Shown piece by piece: positions 35,374 to 44,843 of a stretch of 64,000 bases of DNA. Below the pieces are notes generated by a model that had not been told where the DNA came from, did no database searches, and saw only the letters and a program-made list of their open reading frames with translations. Within the stretch, counting starts at the first letter, position 1, and each line of letters opens with the position of its first letter. The position numbers were made by a program, and so were the translations under genes. The DNA lies in contig CAKMXJ010000015.1 of NCBI GenBank assembly GCA_928724745.1, positions 62,001 to 126,000 on the forward strand, written 5' to 3'. Source of the stretch: Anthracocystis setariae (taxonomy: Eukaryota > Basidiomycota > Ustilaginomycetes > Ustilaginales > Ustilaginaceae).

Positions 35374-35622
35374 ATGAACAGGGTCGTGGCATTTCTTGCC
35401 TTCCTCGCCTACAACGTCTGGGCCGAGTTTTCCTGGAGGGTCGAGCTCTCTCCCCTCACCCTCAAGCTCCAACACGACCGGTCTGGCCTCAGCTTGGTGG
35501 CCATCGTTCACACGGCCGGTAGCGATCGCGACTTGCCAACAGACAGCTCAACACGGCTGTTCTCTCACGGGTTCGAAGACAGCGACAAGATGGTGTCCTT
35601 CTTCGTTCAACGCTCAACCTGA
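35374..35622 (+). CDS. Possible small secreted protein (82 residues)
   Basis: An ATG-initiated ORF whose first 18 residues (MNRVVAFLAFLAYNVWAE) form a Met-basic-hydrophobic segment with an Ala-Glu boundary like a signal-peptide cleavage site. The rest is a small soluble domain without cysteines. It is preceded by a pyrimidine-rich leader with a (CTC)n run at about 35099-35131 and followed by AATAAA at 35704. It lies between the transposase end and the proposed right edge of the element, so it may be a transposon passenger or a host gene fragment. Not recognised; a chance ORF cannot be excluded. Confidence 0.35.
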   Translation: MNRVVAFLAFLAYNVWAEFSWRVELSPLTLKLQHDRSGLSLVAIVHTAGSDRDLPTDSSTRLFSHGFEDSDKMVSFFVQRST

Positions 35623-35745
35623 TTGGCTTGGTTTCGACGGCGAGGACTGGATCGGAGGATCGTAGGACCCGATCACTGTAATCACGATACGAGCAAGATC
35701 TGCAATAAAACGTGTGAAACCATCGCTCTTATTGATTGCTCTCTA

Positions 35746-35816
35746 AACAGTGTGTGAGTACGGGGTTGGGTTCGCGTACTCAATTTTCCGTTTTTTCCGA
35801 TATGTATCTCACTGTT
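35746..35816. repeat. Short inverted-repeat unit containing the CGGAAA core
   Basis: AACAGTG...TGAGTAC at the left and GTATCTCACTGTT at the right form inverted ends around a 71-bp unit. Read on the minus strand, its interior (ATCGGAAAAAACGGAAAATTGAGT, shortened here to its core CGGAAAATTGAGT) matches the heads at 24592 and 24819. Confidence 0.6.
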
Positions 35817-35864
35817 AGCTCTGATTTTGATGCTCAACGCCATGTCCATATTGTGTCCTGCTGC

Positions 35865-36498
35865 TGTTGGAAATCATGAATACGGCATATCGGCGATTGG
35901 GTTTACATCTTCCCAATTGGCAATATGCAGGGATAAACTGCATGGAGGCCAACAGGCCTGGCGGATGAAAACCTTTTCAACCAAGAGTCAAGCATGGCAT
36001 GGGTTCATGCCACCAGCAGCAAGTCAGTCTATGAGATCAATGGATGACCATTGGACTGCTGGGAGTCCCCAACTCACTGCAGAAGAACTATGGTATCTCC
36101 AGTGAGTAGCCAGAAGACTCCAATCAGATCTTGAGGCTCAAAACCCAAGAGATTTGAAGATCTGCTCAACCTATCAGGGTGAGCAGACTCAGGAGACTTC
36201 CAGAAGAACATAGGTTGTCTACCGGAAGTTGCACAAAGACACGACTTGTACAGTGGGTTGCAGACTAGCCTCCAGGCAGATCACCACTGTGCAAGAAGAA
36301 GGAATGTAGGGCCTCCAGGAAGACCTGGAGGCCACCCAACTCATGTATATAAGCTCAGTTGCCCACTGCCTTGCTGGTAAGGTCAACTCATCCAATCAGA
36401 GAGATAGATTTCACAGTAGAACAACAAGCCTGCCAGGATTCACACAGAAGAATCCACTCCAGCCACACAGCGCAAGACTAAAACTTGCTAAACTAATA
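35865..36498. mobile_element. Solo LTR, family A copy 2 (634 bp)
   Basis: Starts TGTTGG and ends ACTAATA. The perfect 5-bp target duplication GCTGC lies at 35860-35864 and 36499-36503. It is homologous and colinear with 22722-23350. A TATATAA-type box near 36347-36353 and the following transcript-like region fit an LTR promoter. Confidence 0.92.
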
Positions 36499-36503
36499 GC
36501 TGC

Positions 36504-37445
36504 CACCACCGGCATTAATCTCTTGTGACTTGAGAGAAATCTGTCGAGGCAAGCCAAGTGATCCTGGTTCCTTACCTGGCTCTGGGGACGGAATCTTCGT
36601 TCTTCTGCGATGTAAATAGCGTCTGTGAGATCTCCTCCCGGCTCAAAACTCATATATAGCTCATAACTCACACCTGAAAAGAGCGGAAAGTTGCGCACAG
36701 GTCTTCGACCGAACAATCCGGGATTTGTTGCAAAACCCATCCCGAAACCACGCAGGTTGCTGTGACGGAAGCCTAGACGCCACTTTCCGCCCTACAATGT
36801 GACTGCATCAGTAGGCACACGACAAAGGCTGGAACTCCATGGACTTAAACATCATCTAGCGTTTCATGGGGAATGCTTCGGCCTGCGATGCACAAACTGG
36901 ACCGAGAGACCTTCATCTCATCTCCATGGACAGATATACAGGAGTAATCAGGGTCTCTTAGGGGATCTTGACAACCTAAATTGGCGGATTGCGGTCTTGG
37001 AGTGCGAGCGGCAATGGACAATATCGATACAGCGGCGGCAGAGAGCCTATCTATCCATTGATTCACGATGCGATTGCTTGTGGATGATGCAATACCGACT
37101 CCGGCTATGCAACGGGGTTTGTCAAAAAGCCGAAACAATCAATTTCCGGTGGAGGTCGCCTGGGCGATGCTTTCTTCTCGAGAGCCATGTGGAGGTCCTG
37201 ACGTTGTTGCGCTTGGTATGAAGGTTGTTGTCAATGAAAGCGAGCACATTGCTAATCTTATGCTGCAGTGTTCCATGGCCGAAACATGGAAAGGAAAGGA
37301 ACACATCGCCACTGGCATCTATATAAACTTTGCTTTCGACGAGCCCATTGTCTTCTCCATCGGTCTCTCTACGTTGTACAAAACTCTCGCAAGCTAGCCC
37401 CTTCTACTGAGCTTGAAGCAAACAAAACGAAAACTTGTCGCAACA
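36504..37445. other. Gene-free right edge of the island
   Basis: No supported gene. Includes the inverted-repeat unit at 36683-36790. A TATATAAA box at 37319-37326, about 120 bp before the SDR start, is a plausible SDR promoter element. Confidence 0.5.
36683..36790. repeat. MITE-like unit with GCGGAAAGTTGCG inverted ends
   Basis: Left end GCGGAAAGTTGCG at 36683-36695 and right end CGCCACTTTCCGC at 36778-36790 are inverted copies differing at one base. The interior has AACCCATCCCGAAACCA, a decayed form of the motif clustered at 24588-24985. Confidence 0.65.
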
Positions 37446-38255
37446 ATGGCAACTCCGAAGACTTCTGCTGTACTCAAAGACAAGAAGGTCGTCATCATCG
37501 GCGGCTCGTCCGGACTCGGGTTTGCCACCGCTTCTGCCCTCATCGAAGAAGGCGCGCACGTTGTTATCGGCTCGTCCTCAGCATCTCGAGTTCAGACTGC
37601 TGTCGAGAAACTCAGTGATCCCAACGTCCAATACAACGCCGATGCCTCTCGCGTTTCTGGTCATACCGTCGACCTCCGTGGCGCCAACGCTGAGAAATCC
37701 TTGCTGGAATTTTTTGGCAAGGTCGGAGCGTTTGACCACCTCATCTACACTGCTGGTGACAGCATTGCTTCCAAGCCACTTGGCGAATGGTCGTTTGACG
37801 ACATTGTCAACGCTGGCTCGGTCCGGTTCACCTCCGCTATTCTCGCCGTCAAGATTGCGACTTCCGACCCAAACCTTCTACGCCAAAACTCAGACAGCTC
37901 CGTAATTCTCACAACAGGCGTCGTGGCAGAAAAGCCAATGAAAGATTGGAACGTTGTCGCTGGCTATGCTGCGGGACTGTATGGTCTGACACGAAGCCTG
38001 GCTTTCGACCTGATGGACAAGGGTATCAGGGTCAACGCTGTTTCGCCAGGACCTGTCGAGACGGAACTGTGGGACGTTATTCCCGAGGAGCAACGAAAGG
38101 GATTTCTAGACTCCACAGGAAGCAAGCTCATGACTGGAAAGATTGGCAAGCCTGAGGATCTCGCGCAGACGTACCTTTACCTTTTGAAGGACAAGAACAT
38201 GATTGCACAGACGGTAGTAAGTGATGGAGGGAGCACCGTTGGTCAGCGCACTTAG
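37446..38255 (+). CDS. Atypical short-chain dehydrogenase/reductase-like protein
   Basis: A 269-residue Rossmann protein of the SDR superfamily. The start is the ATG of MATPKTSAVL; the upstream open frame begins only with TTG. The cofactor loop GGSSGLG lies at 19-25, an acidic DLRG at about 76-79 and the C-terminal VNAVSPGPVETEL block at about 196-208. The catalytic region is unusual: the Ser position reads TTG (156-158), and the YxxxK positions appear as Val171 and Ala175 within WNVVAGYAAGLYGLTRSLA. Thus it may bind NAD(P) but lack standard SDR chemistry, or use other residues. No intron is needed. It sits directly beside the transposon island. Confidence 0.85.
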   Translation: MATPKTSAVLKDKKVVIIGGSSGLGFATASALIEEGAHVVIGSSSASRVQTAVEKLSDPNVQYNADASRVSGHTVDLRGANAEKSLLEFFGKVGAFDHLIYTAGDSIASKPLGEWSFDDIVNAGSVRFTSAILAVKIATSDPNLLRQNSDSSVILTTGVVAEKPMKDWNVVAGYAAGLYGLTRSLAFDLMDKGIRVNAVSPGPVETELWDVIPEEQRKGFLDSTGSKLMTGKIGKPEDLAQTYLYLLKDKNMIAQTVVSDGGSTVGQRT

Positions 38256-38537
38256 AACGTTCAATTGCAGCGGCAATCGTTCAATGAAGCGATGTCGAGC
38301 TGTCTTCTTGTCTTCTAGAATGTGCTCTATTCTCTCTAATCAAGTCAAAAGTGTTGAACGTTGTTGATGTGTGCAAATCGAACAAGATCGAATAGCTTGG
38401 AGAAGACTGCCACCAGGCAGCGCTCACGATTCATACCCTGCCATTGCGGTTCCACCATCCCACGGAAAAGTAGATTGTCGTGTCTAAGTTGGCAAACAAC
38501 GAAGCGCTTTTTCCGCTTGAGCTGAATTTGGGTCCAT

Positions 38538-39471
38538 CTACAGATACCAGAAGTTGACGCTGACACTGGTGCTCAAGCTTTGAGCACAATGGTACCAGCC
38601 CTGGGGGATGTAGAGGACATCTCCGGGGCCAAGCTCGGTGACGAAGGCGTCCTCCGATTTCAACGCCTCGACGAGCAGCGGTTTGTCCTCGTGTGGGTGC
38701 AAAAGCTGGTGCTCTGTTGCTACTACCGAGGTGTTCTGCTGGGGCCCACTCTGTCTGATGTAGAGGTACTCGGCAAGTTCTGGCGAAAAGAGATGGATGC
38801 GCTTGTGACCAACAAGCTGCGCGAACATGTTTTCGTAGGGGTCCCTGTGTAGAGGAGTATATGTGCCTGCTGGACCGATCCAGACATTACTGCGCCACTG
38901 CTCTTGAGATCCTTTGGGTCCTGCTTTAGTGTGGGGCAGACCCGGGACCTCAGAGGCTAGGCTGGGCGCCTTTGAGAGGAGGTCGAATTGAGCAAGGTAG
39001 CCTACTGGCTGTTCGTCTGCGTCGCCTTGTCCAGTCTTCCAAGGGATTTTTTGCTGAATGAAAGCGTCGATGAACAATCCTAGACGAACATGAACAAGAC
39101 GGACGTAAGTGATTATGTACCGTCAGAACCAATTGAATTGTTCTTTCGAGTGTGAAGGCAGACTTACCAAAGGGCAGCTCGATGCGATCCCACTTGCTCC
39201 CACCTGCGTTGTAGCCTAAGTTGCGCTGCGAGATTTCCACTGGGACTAAAAGGTCCGATGTGTCAGGTCGCTTGAGTCCGTCCAAGGTTTCGAGACCATC
39301 TGTGCCAGGAGAGGTCCACGTGGCCAGCGCGGGCCACACGACCTTGTCTGCAGATGGATGAGGTGTGAGTAGACTCTTGAAGTGGCCTGGACGTCGAAGC
39401 AGCTGAAAGTCGCGGACGAAGCGTGCCGGGGAAAGGCCATTGCGTACCGAGAGCAAGGGTCGGACTGTCAT
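38538..39471 (-). CDS. JmjC/cupin-8 domain protein (JMJD5-like dioxygenase or hydroxylase)
   Basis: Predicted Fe(II)/2-oxoglutarate-dependent oxygenase. Two exons (39471-39168 and 39079-38538) are joined across an 88-bp intron (GTAAGT donor, CTAG acceptor) to give 281 residues. The metal triad is visible as His179-x-Asp181 (TPLHRDPYENM) and His265 (GWYHCAQS). A GPGDVLYIPQGW strand precedes the last His, as in JMJD5 and related asparaginyl or arginyl hydroxylases. The N-terminal part has PVEI and Trp-rich blocks common in this group. The protein consists essentially of the JmjC domain alone, so a role as a small-molecule or protein hydroxylase is as likely as histone demethylation. Confidence 0.87.
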
Positions 39472-39931
39472 CGCTTCGTCTTGTTCACGCCGGATGACCG
39501 GCTGCGCGAAGGAATGTGAGAGCGGGGCTCTGGCTGACTAGGGCGGCAGTCCTTTCATAATATCGTCTGTGATCATTGCCGATCGGCCTTTTCTTGGCTG
39601 CTTCTTACGGTCTGAGAATGAGAGGTGGTGATATGATGATGGTGTTTTAGTGAGTCCGACGAATTTTTCTTTTGCGGCCTGTGCACACAAATCAAGCCTT
39701 TTTCAGGGCACATCCAACCTGCATCTGAATCATTAGGCAAGAGGTGTTATATCGAATCAAACAATCCCTGGTAGTAATACAATGGTATGAAGTTGAAGGT
39801 TGTGGATGACGACGATGTGAATGATGCGTCCCTACTTTTGCATTGCTTACGAACAAAGCAATGAGGAGTGTAGCCGTCGAACGGCCGATGGGAGAAGAGC
39901 GATGCAAGGTGCTGGATAGCATCGAAATTTT
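39472..39931. other. Intergenic between JmjC gene and permease 3' end
   Basis: Noncoding: upstream region of the JmjC gene and 3' region of the permease. No further features seen. Confidence 0.6.
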
Positions 39932-41662
39932 TTACATCAACCAATTCCAAACACGTTGGAGAGTGGATTTGGGGGTTTGTTCCTCCTTGATCAACTCGGC
40001 CTCCTCGATCTCGTCGATGGCCCTTCGGCCAGTGTCGAAGTCCATCTGCGACAGGCTGACGAATTTGGTCTTGTGGTAGAACTTCCAGCCTAGCCAGAGG
40101 ACGATGAACACGGGAATGCAGATATAGGTGGTCACAAAGCCGCTGGTGCTCCACTGACCGTTGATGAAGACGGTGAACCCAGCAAAGAGGAGCACGATGT
40201 TGAGGAAGACGATACCAAAGTACGTAAGGTAAGGCTGGAAGGGGGCGACGTAGGGGAGAGTGGTTCGGGAGATACCGTGGTACTTGAGGCCATGGTAGAA
40301 TCGGGCGTACGTGCAAAGGATGACGATCCATGCAATGATGATCGAAATGGACGAGATAGCGTACAAGTCATCGAATGCTTGCTGTGCACCGCCGCTGCCG
40401 CACGAAAGATAGGCAAGTGGACCGAAGAGGGTTGTCACCGCGAGCGCCCAGTAGGGAAGACCATTCTTGGAGCACTTACGGAGGAAACCTGGGGCCTTGT
40501 GTTCGAGAGCAAGCGCATAAATTGTCCTGGACGAGGCGTAAAGATCCGAATTGGCGGCCGACCACGTTGTGACCAACAAGACGGCGTTGATGATGGAGGG
40601 AAGGGCCTTTATGCCTGCGTTTTGAATAGCTAGGACGAAGGGAGAAGCGCTGGCATCACTGCCTCCGTTTAGAAGCTGAGGGTCATTGTATGGAACAACA
40701 AGACCTACCATGAAGATGGCAATAACGTAGAAGAGAAGGATTCGCCAGAAGACACGCTTGATGGCCTTGGGGACGTTCTTTCGCGGATTGACTACCTCGC
40801 CAACCGCTACACCGATGATTTCAGTACCCGAAAAGCTAAAACTCGCTTGCACGAAGATGTTGAAGAAAGCGAGGAAGCGGCCAAAGGCACCGCTGATGCC
40901 GCCGGTGGGCTTTCCGGTAGCAGGGTCGGGGGTCCAGAAGAGTTGTGCCATCGGACCGGGGTCCTTCCAGTAGCGGAAACCAAGACGATCGCCGCTAGGG
41001 CCGCCACCGAGGTCGATGACAAGCGAGGTGATGATAAGGACGATGATAGCGACGACTTTGATGAGACAGAACCAGAACTCGGTCTCGCCGTAGTACTTGA
41101 CACCGAGAGCATTGACGCCGACGACAAGGACAAGGAGAATGGAGATCCAGACGGCGGGGTTGATGTGCCTGGCACCGCTCCAGTACTGGATGATGATAGC
41201 GGAAGCCGAGATTTCGGTAGGGATGGTGATGCCGTAAGAATACCAATAAGTCCAACCAAGGGCGAACCCGATGCTTGGGTCGAGGAAACGGGTGGCGTGG
41301 TGAGTGAATCCACCGGGAACAGCGAGGAGAGTGCTGACTTCACCAAGAGCGACCATCATCGAGTAAACGACGAGACCCATGATCATGTAGGCAATAAGAG
41401 TGCTGACGGGACCTGCGCTGGAGAGCGAAGAGCCAAGACCGACGAAGAGACCCGTACCGATGGTACCACCGAGAGCAATCATGGCAACATGCCTCTGCTT
41501 GAGATTACGCTGTACGTGGCCATCAGCATTGTCGGCCATGCCGAGGCGCTCAAGCGCAGCAGAATCTTGGACGTCGGAGTCCTTTTCGGAGGAGGGGTAT
41601 GAGCTCTTCTCCATATCGGAGACAAGAGCAGGCACGGCTGCGATGCCGTCGATGGAAGCCAT
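39932..41662 (-). CDS. Amino-acid permease (YAT/APC family)
   Basis: Plasma-membrane proton-coupled amino-acid uptake carrier. The start is the ATG of MASIDGIAAV; the frame to the right of it is low-complexity and translated only by chance. The 576-residue protein has a hydrophilic N-terminus with a RNLKQRHVAMIALGGTIGTGLFVG block (shown here in part), the family hallmark. About twelve hydrophobic segments follow, with an FSFSGTEIIGVAVGE motif and the YASSRTIYALA block near TM8. The C-terminal tail is cytosolic and Glu-rich. A single exon. Substrate range cannot be told from sequence by eye. Confidence 0.93.
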   Translation of the reverse strand: MASIDGIAAVPALVSDMEKSSYPSSEKDSDVQDSAALERLGMADNADGHVQRNLKQRHVAMIALGGTIGTGLFVGLGSSLSSAGPVSTLIAYMIMGLVVYSMMVALGEVSTLLAVPGGFTHHATRFLDPSIGFALGWTYWYSYGITIPTEISASAIIIQYWSGARHINPAVWISILLVLVVGVNALGVKYYGETEFWFCLIKVVAIIVLIITSLVIDLGGGPSGDRLGFRYWKDPGPMAQLFWTPDPATGKPTGGISGAFGRFLAFFNIFVQASFSFSGTEIIGVAVGEVVNPRKNVPKAIKRVFWRILLFYVIAIFMVGLVVPYNDPQLLNGGSDASASPFVLAIQNAGIKALPSIINAVLLVTTWSAANSDLYASSRTIYALALEHKAPGFLRKCSKNGLPYWALAVTTLFGPLAYLSCGSGGAQQAFDDLYAISSISIIIAWIVILCTYARFYHGLKYHGISRTTLPYVAPFQPYLTYFGIVFLNIVLLFAGFTVFINGQWSTSGFVTTYICIPVFIVLWLGWKFYHKTKFVSLSQMDFDTGRRAIDEIEEAELIKEEQTPKSTLQRVWNWLM

Positions 41663-43271
41663 GATGCGGGAGGGAAGAGGTCGTGAGGATGAGGAAAAAA
41701 AGTGAGTAGGACGAGGGAGAGGAAGGGTGGATATATGTGAAGTTCGGGAAAAGGCCGAAGTGGAAAGAAGCAATAATGGTCCAATCGTTTGCGAGGGAAA
41801 AGAAAAAAAAAATTTTGGCGCTGTTTGCGGGCTTAAACTGAGATGAAGTGGCGACGGAAGCTTCCGTGTCGAGCAATGCGGATCGACCAATAATGAGCAT
41901 TTGAGCGCAATCTTGATCGTGCATCTGCCATCAAAGAGTGACCGAGTCACCTCCAGGATGAGCTGAGAAGCAAGATAAGGCAAGTACGACCAGAGAAAAT
42001 CTGCTGCAGTACAGAGGACCGAGGGTGAGAGGTGGACCACATACTGTGCAGGGCGAGTAGAGTAGCTCAAAAGAGTCTAAAGCATGCTCGAGTCGGGAAT
42101 GGCTCAAACCTCTTCAGAACAAGGTTTGCACTACTACAGTACTGAACTGTATGATATGCAGAGAATCGGAGGCTTGTATTGGTTTGCGAGATTATTGGAC
42201 ATAGCATATCGAACCAAGCTAGATAGCAAATCAATCGGTTTCGATCAGAAGCGAACACGACCGCACAGCTTTGACACAAAAGCAAGCGAGACCAAAGAGA
42301 ATCCACGCACACACAGGCATGTGCAATGATGCATAGCACAAGCGTCGAGAGCAATGCTGGAAAGGATCGAGTTTCAATTCGACCTGTCCAACAAAGAAAA
42401 CCAAAACCGCCGACCCATCCGAAAAGAAATTGGTCCGATTTCGGCTCGGCTGGAAAATCACAAAATTGTTTCGACAGATGCCGTGTATGGCCGTCGGATT
42501 GACCCGAATACTGTGCCGTACTGTACAGTACAGTACCACTGTAATTTGACAGCAGAACGCGACGCTGTGATGGCGAATAATGCCGCGGCTCCATCCCAAA
42601 TTCTGCCAAAAGGTTCATTTTTTTTTTTTTTTTTTTCTTTTTCTTTTTCGACGAATTTCGCCGGTGTAAAGTTCGAACCGTGTGAGCGGACCAACTTTGA
42701 TTCGTCTGACTTGAAAGCGTCCAATCGCAACAGTTGTCAACCATTGATTGCACTTTGTCTCATTCTCGACGTACGTCTTGCTATGCAATCAGTCTGAGGC
42801 ATCGCGAGGCTCGATGTGTCGCGTGATCTTCCTGTCAACGGCCCTGTTCCCTGGGCGTGGTCATGCAGCGTTTGTGACACGGTACCCAACTATCAGGACA
42901 GGCTGTGCAGCCAACTCGGCAGGCCATGTATTCTGCAGATGTCTACTACTGTAACGCAAAATAGTTGAGCTCGGCTCTCTCAGCGTGGCATGCCATGTGC
43001 CATGCCAAAGATCATCATCATCGAAGGTTGGACAGCTTTACGTGCATTTCTTGGATCCTCTTCTTTTTTTTTTTTTTCTTAAAACTTTTCTGGATTTGTC
43101 AGCGCTTCGTAATCCAACCGACTCCACTTTAGAGACCCTGCAGCATGGCACGCCAAACAATTCTTCCATTTGTCACTGAGCCGAGTGAGTCTATCATTCT
43201 GCTTCCACCACCTTGTTAGCGGTCCATCAGGCGCAGCGTAGTGATACGTTGGCGCTCAAGATACATACACA
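41663..43271. other. Divergent intergenic region (permease and SPP2 promoters)
   Basis: No supported gene on either strand. Contains TACTGTACAGTACAGTACC-type short palindromic runs at about 42518-42536, T-runs at about 42619-42650 and 43064-43080, and pyrimidine-rich leaders. Confidence 0.55.
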
Positions 43272-44492
43272 ATGTTTGGCGTTGGCAGAGGCAAGTCGTC
43301 CGCCCAACCCACCAGACATCACGCTTTCAACGAATCAGATGACGAGGATGACCTCCACGCCTCACATGCTCGCCCTTCCAACAAACATGACGAGATCGTT
43401 TCGTTTGGTCCACAAGGAGCACAGTCACGCACAAAGTCCCCACTTCCAGCTGTACCACGCGTCATTCCAGTGACCTCCAATCTCGACTGGCGACAAGACC
43501 GCAAACAGCGCTTAGGCATCGGCACCCATCTTCAATCGCTCGGCCCCCTCGTATCGATGCGACACGCTGGTTCTTCGGCTGTTCCAGGCCCTACCATTGC
43601 TCCATCCACTAAGCAGGATTCCAACACGGACGCCATCATTACTGAGGCGCAGAAAAGAGGCCTCGAAGTGCGCAGCTCGAAACCCCGCACGGCGACGACC
43701 GACAGCAGCTCCGCACAAGATGCTCAAGCTAGCTCTTCTAACCTGGATCGAGCGACGCAAGCGACACAAACAAAAGCAGAAGAGATCGGCACAGATCAAG
43801 AGGCCATCCGAGCTCTTCTGACAGGCCAAGCGGCAGACGGAAGTGCAGGTGCAGGGACACCCCTCGTCATCCCTCATGAGCTCGAGTCTGAGATGCTGCA
43901 GCACGATATTGACTCGAGACCAGAAGCACCCACACTCGACGACTATGCAGCAACCCCGATCGACCAGTTTGGCATGGCTCTCCTTCGTGGAATGGGATGG
44001 AAGGAAGGTATGGGTGCCGGCAAAGGCGGTAGAGGGCCTCAGCAAGCTGCCGAACCCAAGAAACGTGCTGCTCTCCTCGGACTCGGCGCAAAAGAGAGAC
44101 CTGCCCCATCCTCAGGCTTGGCCTCATCTTCATCAGCATCCCGGGCTCCTAGATCCGACAGACGAGACTACAAATACGTTCCTGTATTGGAAGGCCACGG
44201 CCCATCGACTTCCAACGGTCGCTCCGACTCTTCCGACAAGCGACACCGGGATGATTCAACTCCAGATCGTGCTTCCTCCCACGATAGTCACCGAAGGCAA
44301 CGTCAAGATCGACACACGCACTCTCGAGATGGCTCACGGCATCCGTCTTCGCACTCCTCTCATCGACAGCGATCTCGAAGTCCAAGACCAAGCCGAGACC
44401 AGGACAGAGATAGACACCGAGGCAAGCGCAGAGATGATAGGGAGGATACCAGGCGCTCGCATGGCTCATCAAGATCTGAGCGCGACCGATGA
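43272..44492 (+). CDS. SPP2: Pre-mRNA splicing factor SPP2 (GPKOW family)
   Basis: G-patch protein that activates the DEAH helicase Prp2 in the spliceosome. 406 residues, one exon, starting MFGVGRGKSS. The acidic N-terminus with FNESDDEDD and the IPVTSNLDWRQDRKQRL block are followed by the family core TLDDYAATPIDQFGMALL and RGMGWKEGMGAG (about 221-250), the Spp2/GPKOW G-patch. The C-terminal third is an Arg/Ser/Asp/His-rich tail typical of splicing factors. No fungal KOW domain is evident. Confidence 0.88.
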   Translation: MFGVGRGKSSAQPTRHHAFNESDDEDDLHASHARPSNKHDEIVSFGPQGAQSRTKSPLPAVPRVIPVTSNLDWRQDRKQRLGIGTHLQSLGPLVSMRHAGSSAVPGPTIAPSTKQDSNTDAIITEAQKRGLEVRSSKPRTATTDSSSAQDAQASSSNLDRATQATQTKAEEIGTDQEAIRALLTGQAADGSAGAGTPLVIPHELESEMLQHDIDSRPEAPTLDDYAATPIDQFGMALLRGMGWKEGMGAGKGGRGPQQAAEPKKRAALLGLGAKERPAPSSGLASSSSASRAPRSDRRDYKYVPVLEGHGPSTSNGRSDSSDKRHRDDSTPDRASSHDSHRRQRQDRHTHSRDGSRHPSSHSSHRQRSRSPRPSRDQDRDRHRGKRRDDREDTRRSHGSSRSERDR

Positions 44493-44843
44493 TATGCCCG
44501 AGACTCAGATGACAGGTCTAGAGACTATCGTCGTTGAAGACTCTTGGTCATGAAGTTAAAGTACAGTGGACTCTTTCGGAATGACCTACATACCCCAGCG
44601 CGCCACTCACCATGTTCGTCAGGCGCGCGACACGCCTCGTTTGGAATTTGAGAATGCAATAGATTGCCGTGTTGAATGCCGGTTCTTGCTCGCTGAAATG
44701 CACGACGTTGGTTGCAACCCACGTGAAGCCCCAACTTTCTCTAGACTGTGGTTCGTGCGGGACTCTTCCAGGCTCGACGTTTTCCTCCGGATTCAACATC
44801 GACCACCATCCCTCTTCCTGTTGTGCGCTTTTTTTTGGTGGCT
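44493..44843. other. Intergenic between SPP2 and membrane-protein gene
   Basis: Short noncoding spacer, T-run at about 44829-44836 immediately before the next ATG. No separate feature. Confidence 0.6.

Larger units (their letters stand above)
27321..35752 (+). mobile_element. CACTA/EnSpm-type (Tnp2-class) DNA transposon; borders tentative
   Basis: The two long plus-strand ORFs at 27388 and 30927 belong together by proximity and orientation. The second is a Tnp2 transposase. Proposed termini are CACTGTT starting at 27321 and the inverse AACAGTG ending at 35752, each flanked by TGT (27318-27320 and 35753-35755), as expected for CACTA-type elements with 3-bp target duplications. The match is only 7 bp plus the duplication, and AACAGTG at the right edge also belongs to a short local inverted repeat, so the exact borders are weakly supported. 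Presence of the element itself is well supported. Confidence 0.55.

Noticed and set aside
22722..36498. One full-length 13.8-kb LTR retrotransposon bounded by the two family A LTRs
   Set aside because: The two LTRs have different target duplications (GGGTT and GCTGC), no reverse transcriptase lies between, and unrelated transposons fill the interval.
42067..42753. Minus-strand ORF of 228 codons between permease and SPP2
   Set aside because: Lys/Phe homopolymer from a T-run and no domain; falls in a divergent promoter region.
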